Shown here piece after piece: positions 1 to 5,513 of a stretch of DNA of 5,822 nt (position 1 is the stretch's first letter; each line of letters opens with the position of its first letter). The translations under genes were made by a program, and so were the position numbers. This stretch comes from Archangium sp. (GTDB taxonomy: Bacteria; Myxococcota; Myxococcia; Myxococcales; Myxococcaceae): the NCBI GenBank assembly GCA_016793585.1, contig JAEUJR010000069.1, positions 1 through 5,822 of the forward strand, read 5' to 3'. The notes beneath the pieces are model-generated. The model worked only from the letters and a program-made list of their open reading frames with translations. It was not told the origin of the DNA and made no database searches.

Positions 1-473
1 ACGGGCGCCTCCACCGGCTGGTGCGTCTTCGCGTCGACGAGGAACAGCTCGTCTTCGCCGGTCTTCACCATCGGCTCGGGCCCGCTGCGATCGACGACGA
101 AGCGGCCCTGCGCGAGCCCCACCACGAAGGCCCGATCGCCGCGCCGCTCGAGGAAGACCACCACTTCGTCACCGAGCGCGAACGTGGCGGCGCCGTGCAC
201 CAATTGGCCGACGTCGCCCACGACGCCCCCCGGCTGCATGGCGACCACCGTCTTGCCGACCTGATTCCCCTTGAGCGTCTCGCTCACGAGAATCTCGTTG
301 TCGGTGACGATGCGCTGGTGATCGAGCGTCCACCGAGACTCGATGCGCACCACCGTGCCACGCACGACGAGATCGGAAGAGCGCGTGAGGGCGGGAACAT
401 CCATCGCGACCAACGTCGTGGCGAGCGCGCCGAACGCGACCAACGCCGAGAGGAGCAACAGGAGTCGAGTCAT
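1..473 (-). CDS. Secreted protein of unknown function, N-terminal part (cut by left edge)
   Basis: This reading frame is open from an ATG at 473 to the left edge, giving 157 complete residues; the C-terminus lies outside the window. Residues 1-18 (MTRLLLLLSALVAFGALA) form a clear Sec-type signal peptide with an ALA cleavage site, so the protein is probably exported. The mature part is rich in Val and contains LVVRGTVVRIESRW (about 38-51), VSETLKGNQVGK, then QPGGVVGDVGQLVHG, ATFALGDEVVVFLERRG and VVGLAQGRFVVD. This alternating pattern suggests a beta-rich domain; from memory, proteins of this style occur in myxobacteria, but I know no function. Start choice: an in-frame ATG at 482 exists, but the GAGG at 483-486 abuts it, whereas it lies 9 nt ahead of the ATG at 473. 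That GAGG overlaps the TGA of the upstream lipoprotein gene, implying one operon and translational coupling. Codons are strongly G/C-ending, unlike the overlapping frames, which are shadows. Confidence 0.85.
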   Translation of the reverse strand, partial: MTRLLLLLSALVAFGALATTLVAMDVPALTRSSDLVVRGTVVRIESRWTLDHQRIVTDNEILVSETLKGNQVGKTVVAMQPGGVVGDVGQLVHGAATFALGDEVVVFLERRGDRAFVVGLAQGRFVVDRSGPEPMVKTGEDELFLVDAKTHQPVEAP

Positions 474-482
474 GGAGCGCAT

Positions 483-487
483 CCTCA
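483..487 (-). promoter_or_regulatory. Ribosome-binding site overlapping the preceding stop codon
   Basis: On the minus strand the sequence TGAGG contains both the TGA stop of the large lipoprotein gene (487-485) and a GAGG Shine-Dalgarno core. It sits 9 nt upstream of the ATG at 473. It decides the start of the downstream secreted protein in favour of 473 over 482 and suggests that ribosomes finishing the lipoprotein re-initiate on the next gene. Confidence 0.55.
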
Positions 488-3187
488 GGGAGAGAGCGTG
501 AAGCTGACGTCATAGACGAGCGTCGAGGCGTTGTTGCCCCAGCGCGCCAGCATGACGAAGACGGTCTGCGGGGTGGGCCCGTTGGTGAAGACGGCAGTCT
601 CAGGGCCGGTCGCCCCAGTGTCGGCGCTGGCGAGGCACGACATCACCGCGCCACACGACGCCGCCGGGCCTGCGACGATGTTGATCGCCGCGTCGTCCAG
701 CGACGTCATCGTCACCGTCAACGTCTGGTTGGCCGCCAGGGAGACCGCGTAGACGGTCTCTGGCCCCAGCGGAGACACGCAGCCTGGCGCCATCAAGTTG
801 TAGTCCTTGGTGAAGCCCGCGGTCGTCTGCGCGTTGAGGGTCTGCGACGCGGCGATCGGCAGCGCATTGCCGCAGGTCTCGGCGACGGTGTTGATGTTCG
901 AGAGCGTCGAGAACAGGTTCACGTTCCCCGAGGCCAGCGTGAGCGAGTCGACGACGATGATGGCCTGTCGCGCGAGCGGCGTCGCGTTGTCGAAGACGAG
1001 CGTCTCGCTGCCGCCGGCCGTCGAGGCGTTGATGGCCGTGAGGCACGCGCCGGCGAGACACGACATGGAGTCACTCGCGAGCGAGAGCGCGACGTCGATG
1101 GGCCCCTGCGGTGTGCCCACCACCGTCAGGCGCTGGTTGGCGCCGATGGTGACGCGGTACATGCGATCGGGGCCGACCCCGTACTGGCACGAAGCCGACA
1201 TGCCGCTCACGTCGTTGAACGAGCTGCCCAGCGGCACGTTCATCGGCACGCCGAACGAGATGGTGTCGGGCTGGCTGCAGGTCTCTCCCAGCGTGAACCC
1301 GGCGTCGGAAACGCCCGCGTCGGAGACGCCCGCGTCGAACGAGATCGTCGACAGCGCGGTGCCGAGGCTGAAGGTCGACGCGCCGCTCGCGATGCCGTCG
1401 ACCACGAGGAAGACCCGCACCACCGTGGTGCTCGGGTTCGTCAGGGTGAGGGTTCGACCGCCCGAGGAGGGCACGCCGAACGCCGCGCAGGTCACGCTCG
1501 TTCCACAGGCGCCGGCCATCGCGCTGATGGTCGGGTCGAAGCCCATCACCGTGGGCGTCACCCGCGCGGTGAGCTGGGTGAAGCCGGGCACGTCGACCGA
1601 GTACACGCGGTCGGGCGCGATTCGGTAGTCGCAGTTCCCCGCGGTGGTGAAGTCGTCGGTGTAGCCGATGAGGGTCTCGTTCGGCAGAAACGCTCCGGCC
1701 GAGAGGTTGACCGCGCTGGCGCACGTGTCGCCCACCACGCTGATTGGGCCCAGCGCCGTCGTCATCGTGAACGTGCCCACCGTCGTCGCCTGCGCGGCGT
1801 CGACGATGATCAACACGTCGGTTGCCACGTTGCCGCTGTTGGTGAAGGTGGCGCGATCGATGGCGCCCACGCCCACCGTGTCGCCAGCCGTGCCCACGCA
1901 CTGGCGCGCCGTGCAGGCCGGCGCCGAGAGCGCGAACGAGATGTTCGTGTCGACGTTCACCGGAGCCACCTGCACGCTGAGCGTCGTCTGTGCAGGCACG
2001 CTCATGCGGTACACCCGATCGGGCCCGAACGAGCGCGCAGCGCAGCTCGTGCCGGCGTTGCGGTAGTCGTCGGTGAAGCTCGCGATCGATTCACCCGCGA
2101 GCGTGCCCGGCATGATGCTGACCGGCGCCTCACACCGATCGCCCTCGTTGAAGCTCAGCGACAGCGAGAAGGTGCCCTGGCTGTTGGTCGTGAAGCCCGA
2201 GACCACCAGGTAGACGGCGACCGCGACCGTCGAGGTGTTGGTGTAGCTGACCCGCTCGGGGTCGTCGGCGCCTGCGAGGCACACCCGGTTCGGGTTGCCC
2301 GGCGAGCCGCACGAAGAGGGATCGCCGACCAGGTTGATCACCGCGTCGAAGCCCGGAGAAGGCGTGAGCACGGCCGCCGCCGTGCTGCCAGGAGGCACCA
2401 CGAAGGCGTAGACGACGTCGGGCGTGTTGGTGCCCGTGCGACGGCAGATCGCGCCGCCTTGTGGGTTGAACTCATGATTGCCGGCCGCGCCGATGGTCGA
2501 GCCCATCACCGTCGACGGAATCGTCAGCACGATCGGCGAGAAGCAGCTCTCTCCCGGCCCGCCGGCCGAACCGCCCGCGAACCCGCCGCCACCTCCGAAA
2601 CCACCCGCGATCGCGCCGCCCGCGAAGCCTCCCGCGATCGCGCCGCCCGCGAAGCCACCGGCGACCGCGCCGCCCGCGAAGCCTCCCGCGATCGACCCGC
2701 CCGCGAAGCCTCCGGCGATCGCGCCGCCCGCGAAGCCACCGGCGACCGCACCGCCTGCGAAGCCGCCCGCGATGGCCCCACCCGCGAACCCGCCCGCGAT
2801 CGAGCCGCCGCCGAAGCCGCCGCCCATCGAGCCGCCTCCGCCGGCCTTCACACCACCGCCAGCCACACCGCCGGCTGGGCCGCCACCGATCGCGCCACCG
2901 GCCGAACCGCCTGCGCGCCCGCCTGCCGACCCGCCAGCGCGACCGCCCGCGAACGAGCCGCCACCGCCGCCCGTGAGGCCGCCCGCGAAGGCTCCGCCAC
3001 CGCCGGCCGCACCACCCGCACGCCCACCAGCCGCCGCGCCGCCCCCGACACCACCATCACCCGAGCCTCCGTCACGACCGGGGGTGGGACAGCCGAGGCC
3101 TGGCTCCGTGCACAGCTCGGTGGGGCCGACGAAACACGAGCTCGCCCCCACGCCAGCGAGGCAGAACGCCAGAAGAACACGTCGCAT
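485..3187 (-). CDS. Gly-rich stalk surface lipoprotein with five Cys-containing PPC-like modules
   Basis: A 900-residue predicted envelope protein of unknown specific function. Residues 1-17 are a signal peptide (MRRVLLAFCLAGVGASS) followed by C18, a plausible but non-canonical lipobox (ASSC rather than L-A-G-C). Residues 19-38 hold two more Cys (C26, C33). Residues 39-212 are a Gly/Ala-rich stalk, including eight nine-residue repeats of the type GGFAGGAIA. Then come five modules starting near C215, C352, C489, C637 and C772, spaced 137, 137, 148 and 135 residues apart; the longer gap contains a DAGVSDAGVSDAG linker (618-630). Each module has four Cys, a [GAT]P[DE]xVY motif shortly after the second Cys, and a late 'TN...VV(D)' strand pair. 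This layout resembles the PPC-type beta-sandwich of secreted bacterial proteins; that assignment is inference. No catalytic motif is visible, so adhesion, binding or a structural role is likelier than enzyme activity. Start supported by GAGGAG 6 nt upstream. Likely first gene of a leftward operon. Confidence 0.9.
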   Translation of the reverse strand: MRRVLLAFCLAGVGASSCFVGPTELCTEPGLGCPTPGRDGGSGDGGVGGGAAAGGRAGGAAGGGGAFAGGLTGGGGGSFAGGRAGGSAGGRAGGSAGGAIGGGPAGGVAGGGVKAGGGGSMGGGFGGGSIAGGFAGGAIAGGFAGGAVAGGFAGGAIAGGFAGGSIAGGFAGGAVAGGFAGGAIAGGFAGGAIAGGFGGGGGFAGGSAGGPGESCFSPIVLTIPSTVMGSTIGAAGNHEFNPQGGAICRRTGTNTPDVVYAFVVPPGSTAAAVLTPSPGFDAVINLVGDPSSCGSPGNPNRVCLAGADDPERVSYTNTSTVAVAVYLVVSGFTTNSQGTFSLSLSFNEGDRCEAPVSIMPGTLAGESIASFTDDYRNAGTSCAARSFGPDRVYRMSVPAQTTLSVQVAPVNVDTNISFALSAPACTARQCVGTAGDTVGVGAIDRATFTNSGNVATDVLIIVDAAQATTVGTFTMTTALGPISVVGDTCASAVNLSAGAFLPNETLIGYTDDFTTAGNCDYRIAPDRVYSVDVPGFTQLTARVTPTVMGFDPTISAMAGACGTSVTCAAFGVPSSGGRTLTLTNPSTTVVRVFLVVDGIASGASTFSLGTALSTISFDAGVSDAGVSDAGFTLGETCSQPDTISFGVPMNVPLGSSFNDVSGMSASCQYGVGPDRMYRVTIGANQRLTVVGTPQGPIDVALSLASDSMSCLAGACLTAINASTAGGSETLVFDNATPLARQAIIVVDSLTLASGNVNLFSTLSNINTVAETCGNALPIAASQTLNAQTTAGFTKDYNLMAPGCVSPLGPETVYAVSLAANQTLTVTMTSLDDAAINIVAGPAASCGAVMSCLASADTGATGPETAVFTNGPTPQTVFVMLARWGNNASTLVYDVSFTLSP
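1298..1336 (-). repeat. Short DAGVS tandem repeat (inter-module linker)
   Basis: Two 15-bp units (1322-1336 and 1307-1321) encode DAGVS twice, followed by a third partial unit encoding DAG (1298-1306). The two full units differ at one base. It lies between modules three and four of the lipoprotein and explains why that gap is about 11 residues longer than the others. Asp-Ala-Gly rich linkers are a recurrent style in myxobacterial lipoproteins. Probably a flexible spacer. Confidence 0.75.
2552..3073 (-). repeat. Low-complexity region encoding the Gly/Ala-rich stalk
   Basis: This 522-bp stretch encodes residues 39-212 of the lipoprotein, composed almost entirely of Gly and Ala with scattered Ser, Phe, Ile, Val and Arg. 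The N-terminal portion is irregular (GGRAGGSAGG-type), while the portion nearest the folded modules becomes a regular nonapeptide array. It contains no Cys and almost no charged residues apart from a few Arg, Asp and one Lys. The expected role is an extended stalk or a repetitive fold between the lipid anchor and the modules. The opposite strand reads as Pro/Ala-rich open frames, which are a composition artefact. Confidence 0.85.
2604..2819 (-). repeat. Tandem array of eight 27-bp units encoding nonapeptides
   Basis: Eight consecutive 27-bp units without spacers begin at 2604, 2631, 2658, 2685, 2712, 2739, 2766 and 2793; a ninth, strongly diverged copy may follow at 2820-2846. On the minus strand they encode GGFAGGAIA-like nonapeptides in which position eight is Ile or Val and a neighbouring residue is Ala or Ser. 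Because the unit is a multiple of three, gain or loss of copies keeps the frame. Units one to three and four to six also match as 81-bp blocks (2604-2684 and 2685-2765) with six mismatches by my count, indicating a recent block duplication. Units seven and eight are more diverged. Confidence 0.9.
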
Positions 3188-3193
3188 GCAGAA

Positions 3194-3199
3194 CTCCTC
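3194..3199 (-). promoter_or_regulatory. Ribosome-binding site of the lipoprotein gene
   Basis: On the minus strand GAGGAG ends 6 nt before the ATG at 3187-3185. It is a strong Shine-Dalgarno match with normal spacing. It supports this start, which also gives the expected Arg-rich signal peptide beginning. Confidence 0.75.
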
Positions 3200-3230
3200 A
3201 ACCCGGCCGAAGCCCCGAGCGTAGCCTCAA

Positions 3231-3242
3231 GCAGGCGCCTGC
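3231..3242. repeat. 12-bp perfect palindrome between divergent genes
   Basis: GCAGGCGCCTGC is its own reverse complement, with no spacer; the flanking pair (A and G) does not extend it. It lies 44 bp from the lipoprotein start and 66 bp from the gltX start, a position suitable for an operator. In DNA this GC-rich a perfect palindrome of this size is not rare, so a regulatory role is only a possibility. Confidence 0.4.
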
Positions 3243-3293
3243 GCCCGTTCGTGTCGTCAGCGAGACTGATCCCCTCCTGTCCCCCGGTCTGCT

Positions 3294-3298
3294 AGGTG
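3294..3298 (+). promoter_or_regulatory. Probable ribosome-binding site of gltX
   Basis: AGGTG matches part of the extended Shine-Dalgarno consensus and lies 9 nt before the ATG at 3308. It overlaps an in-frame GTG (3296) that would otherwise be a longer start and follows directly on an in-frame TAG (3293-3295). This favours 3308 as the real start. Confidence 0.45.
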
Positions 3299-3307
3299 CG
3301 CCCGCCC

Positions 3308-4753
3308 ATGAAGCCTCGTCTGCGCTTTGCTCCCTCCCCCACCGGGTACCTCCACATCGGTGGCGCCCGCACGGCCCTCTTCAACTGGCTCTACGCCCGG
3401 AAACACGGCGGCACCTTCGTGCTCCGCATCGAAGACACCGATCAGGAGCGCAGCACCAAGGAGTCGCTCCAGGCCATTCTCGACGGGCTCAACTGGCTCG
3501 GCATCGATTGGGACGAAGGCCCGGGCAAAGAGGGCGCGTACGGCCCCTACTTCCAGATGCAGAAGCTGGCCCACTACGCGAAGGTGGCCCAGCAGCTGAT
3601 CGACACCGGCTGGGCGTACCGCGACTACTCCACAGAAGAGGAGCTGGCCGCTGCCCGCAAGGCCTTCGCTGCCGAGAAGGGGCTCAAAGAGGGCGATGAT
3701 CTGCGCTCGGCCGGCTTCAAGTTCTCGAGCCCCTGGCGCGAGAAGAAGGACACGTCGGACAAGCCCGCGCTCATTCGCTTCAAGATGCCGCGCCGCGAGG
3801 GCCGCTTCGGCTTCGACGATCAGGTGCTCGGTCGCATCGAGAAGCCGTACGACGACTTCGACGACTTCGTGATCATGCGCTCCGATGGCGTGCCGCTCTA
3901 CAACTTCGGCTGCGTCATCGACGATCACGACATGGCGATCACCCACGTCGCCCGCGGCCAGGAGCACATCAACAGCACCTTCCCCCAGCTGATGCTCTAC
4001 GAGGCGCTCGGGTGGACGCCGCCGCTGTTCGCGCACATTCCGCTGATCTTCGCGCAGGACAACTCGAAGCTCAGCAAGCGCAAGCACCCCGAAGCCGACG
4101 TCATGCGCCACAAGGCCAACGGCATTCTTCCGCACGCGCTGATCAACTTCATCGCGCGCCTCGGCTGGAGCCACGGCAACGAAGAGATCTTCACGCGCGA
4201 CGATCTCATCCAGAAGTTCGACTTCGAGCACGTGGGCAAGAGCCAGGGCGTGTGGAACCCCGAGAAGCTCACCGCGACGAACAAGCACTGGCTGAAGAAC
4301 ACCGAGCCGCTGCAGCTCGCGATGGCGCTGTTGCCGTACCTGCAGGCTGCGGGCGTTCCCGACGCGGTCTGTGACGCGAAGCTCGAGCTGGGCGTGCGCG
4401 CCTTCAACGAGCGCTCGGCGACGCTGGTCGAGATGGCCGAGAAGCTGAAGCCCTACTACGCGAAGGGCGTCACCATCGAAGGCGCTGCGGCGGCGAAGCA
4501 CCTCGGGCCCGAGGGCAAGGCGCTGCTCGCGAAGGCGAAGACCGAGCTCGAGGCGCTCAAGGAGTGGACCGCCGCGATCATCGACCCCGTCGTGATGGTC
4601 GTCGCCACGGCGGCGAACGTGAAGGCCGGCGCCGTCGCTCAGCCGATTCGTGTCGCAGCCACGGGTGGTACGGCGTCGCCAGGCATCGGCGTCACGCTCG
4701 AGCTGCTCGGCCGTGAAGAGACGCTCCACCGAATCGACGCGGCGCTCCGGTGA
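3308..4753 (+). CDS. gltX: Glutamyl-tRNA synthetase
   Basis: A class I aminoacyl-tRNA synthetase that attaches glutamate to tRNA-Glu in the cytoplasm using ATP; essential for translation. The 481-residue product is of normal family length. Visible signatures: RFAPSPTGYLHIGG (6-19) with the HIGH-type motif HIGG at 16-19, RIEDTDQERS (40-49), a DDHDMAITHVARGQEH block in the middle of the catalytic domain, and the KMSKS-type motif KLSKR at 254-258. The remainder from about 330 is the helical anticodon-binding domain, ending in the typical LELLGREETLHRIDAAL. I see no CxC...CxH zinc site like that of the E. coli enzyme. Whether it also charges tRNA-Gln (non-discriminating, needing GatCAB) cannot be decided here. 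The ATG at 3308 is preferred over GTG 3296 because bacterial homologues begin just before the RFAPSPTG motif and a plausible ribosome-binding site precedes it. The stop overlaps the next gene by 4 nt. Confidence 0.97.
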   Translation: MKPRLRFAPSPTGYLHIGGARTALFNWLYARKHGGTFVLRIEDTDQERSTKESLQAILDGLNWLGIDWDEGPGKEGAYGPYFQMQKLAHYAKVAQQLIDTGWAYRDYSTEEELAAARKAFAAEKGLKEGDDLRSAGFKFSSPWREKKDTSDKPALIRFKMPRREGRFGFDDQVLGRIEKPYDDFDDFVIMRSDGVPLYNFGCVIDDHDMAITHVARGQEHINSTFPQLMLYEALGWTPPLFAHIPLIFAQDNSKLSKRKHPEADVMRHKANGILPHALINFIARLGWSHGNEEIFTRDDLIQKFDFEHVGKSQGVWNPEKLTATNKHWLKNTEPLQLAMALLPYLQAAGVPDAVCDAKLELGVRAFNERSATLVEMAEKLKPYYAKGVTIEGAAAAKHLGPEGKALLAKAKTELEALKEWTAAIIDPVVMVVATAANVKAGAVAQPIRVAATGGTASPGIGVTLELLGREETLHRIDAALR

Positions 4754-5502
4754 AGAAGCTCGTCACGCTCTTTCGCAGATACCTGGCCGGCTACCTCTCG
4801 GAGCCGACGGTGATCATGTGCGGAGCGTGTGCGCTGCTCATCGTCTCGCACTACCAGGGCAACACCGGCTACTGGCGCACGCTGGTCGGTGATCGGTTCG
4901 ACAAACACCCGGCCGCGAACGTCTTCGGTCACTTCTGGTGGTTCGGCTCGTCGCTGGTGCTGTACCTGATCATGCCGCTGGTGCTCGCGGTGGCCACGAA
5001 GGGCAGCTTCCACCGCAAGTACGGCTTCGGGCTGGGCAACTGGCGACAGGGCCTGCTGATCACGGCGGTGTTCCTGGGCGTGATGCTGCCCGCCGCCTTC
5101 ATCGCCTCGAAGCTCAGCGCCTTCAACGGCATCTACCCGCTCGCGGGGAACTCGGCGTTCATGATCGCCGAAGACGGCAAGAGCGTGGTGAGCCTCAAGC
5201 TCTTCTTCGTCTACGAGTGCTGCTACTTCCTCTACTTCGTCGGCTGGGAGTTCCTCTTCCGCGGGTGGATGCTCAACGGGCTCTTGCCGAAGTGGGGCCG
5301 CGTGCCGGCGGTGCTCGCGCAGATGGCGCCGTTCGCGATCATGCACCTGGGCAAGGCCGAGCTCGAGACCCTGGGCAGCATCGTCGCGGGCATTGCGCTG
5401 GGCATTCTCGCGTTGAGGACGAGGAGCTTCTGGTATGGAGCCCTGCTCCACGGCATCGTGGCGGTCTTCATGGACGTGATCTCAGCCTGGAAGTTCCTGT
5501 GA
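4750..5502 (+). CDS. CPBP-family intramembrane glutamic endopeptidase-like protein
   Basis: A 250-residue multi-pass membrane protein of the CPBP (CAAX protease / bacteriocin-processing, Abi) family, whose members cleave peptides within the membrane. About seven hydrophobic segments are visible: roughly 20-36, 61-83, 101-120, 150-173, 185-199, 208-222 and 229-245. Motif one is GWEFLFRG (165-172), matching ExxxR through E167 and R171 but with Trp166 where the commonest form has a first Glu. Motif two is FAIMH (195-199). The third conserved histidine is H234 in LLHGIVAVFMD, although Ala238 stands where Asn is frequent. Activity is therefore plausible but not certain; substrate unknown. It starts with GTG at 4750 inside the gltX stop (GTGA overlap), with no good Shine-Dalgarno, implying translational coupling. 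Its TGA touches the next gene region. A role in immunity or peptide export has been found for some relatives, but nothing here points to one. Confidence 0.88.
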   Translation: MKKLVTLFRRYLAGYLSEPTVIMCGACALLIVSHYQGNTGYWRTLVGDRFDKHPAANVFGHFWWFGSSLVLYLIMPLVLAVATKGSFHRKYGFGLGNWRQGLLITAVFLGVMLPAAFIASKLSAFNGIYPLAGNSAFMIAEDGKSVVSLKLFFVYECCYFLYFVGWEFLFRGWMLNGLLPKWGRVPAVLAQMAPFAIMHLGKAELETLGSIVAGIALGILALRTRSFWYGALLHGIVAVFMDVISAWKFL

Positions 5503-5503
5503 T

Positions 5504-5508
5504 GGAGG
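5504..5508 (+). promoter_or_regulatory. Ribosome-binding site of the right-edge gene
   Basis: GGAGG, a full Shine-Dalgarno core, ends 5 nt before the ATG at 5514. It lies immediately after the TGA of the protease-like gene. It argues against the other in-frame ATG at 5502, which lies upstream of and next to this site. Confidence 0.75.
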
Positions 5509-5513
5509 CGGCG

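Larger units (their letters stand above)
3188..3307. promoter_or_regulatory. Divergent intergenic region (lipoprotein operon / gltX operon)
   Basis: About 120 bp separate the two divergent start codons, so promoters for both operons should lie here, unless they overlap the coding sequences. I found no convincing sigma-70 type -35/-10 pair on either strand; GC-rich myxobacterial promoters often deviate from that consensus. The region contains a 12-bp perfect palindrome at 3231-3242 and a C-rich run around 3270-3286. Nothing coding is evident. Confidence 0.5.

Noticed and set aside
21..515. Plus-strand open frame and a second minus-strand frame (169-513) at the left edge
   Set aside because: Both overlap the minus-strand secreted protein, which alone shows a signal peptide, G/C-ending codons and a ribosome-binding site. 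Their products are Arg/His-rich without recognisable features.
2606..2740. Repeated GCGATCGC octamers
   Set aside because: These arise from the codons for Ala-Ile-Ala inside the nonapeptide repeats, so no separate DNA-level signal is needed to explain them.
2604..2846. Possible CRISPR-like or satellite array
   Set aside because: The 27-bp units are directly adjacent with no unique spacers, and they are in frame in a coding gene, so this is a protein repeat.
2478..3224. Long plus-strand open frame encoding a Pro/Ala-rich protein
   Set aside because: It is the exact complement of the Gly-rich stalk: Gly and Ala codons read backwards as Pro, Ala and Lys. It has no signal peptide or ribosome-binding site, and the minus-strand gene has a complete domain plan.
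3243..3300. Candidate sigma-70 promoter ahead of gltX (TGCTAG as a -10 box)
   Set aside because: The hexamer is a weak match and no -35 box stands at the right distance, so no promoter is called.
3257..4729. 490-residue minus-strand open frame opposite gltX
   Set aside because: It covers almost the entire glutamyl-tRNA synthetase gene, which has unmistakable family motifs. The antisense frame has the low-complexity Arg/Leu/Val composition typical of shadows in GC-rich DNA.
4639..5451. Minus-strand open frame opposite the CPBP gene
   Set aside because: Its product is rich in Arg, Glu, His and Ala without any domain, and it overlaps the conserved membrane protein on the other strand.
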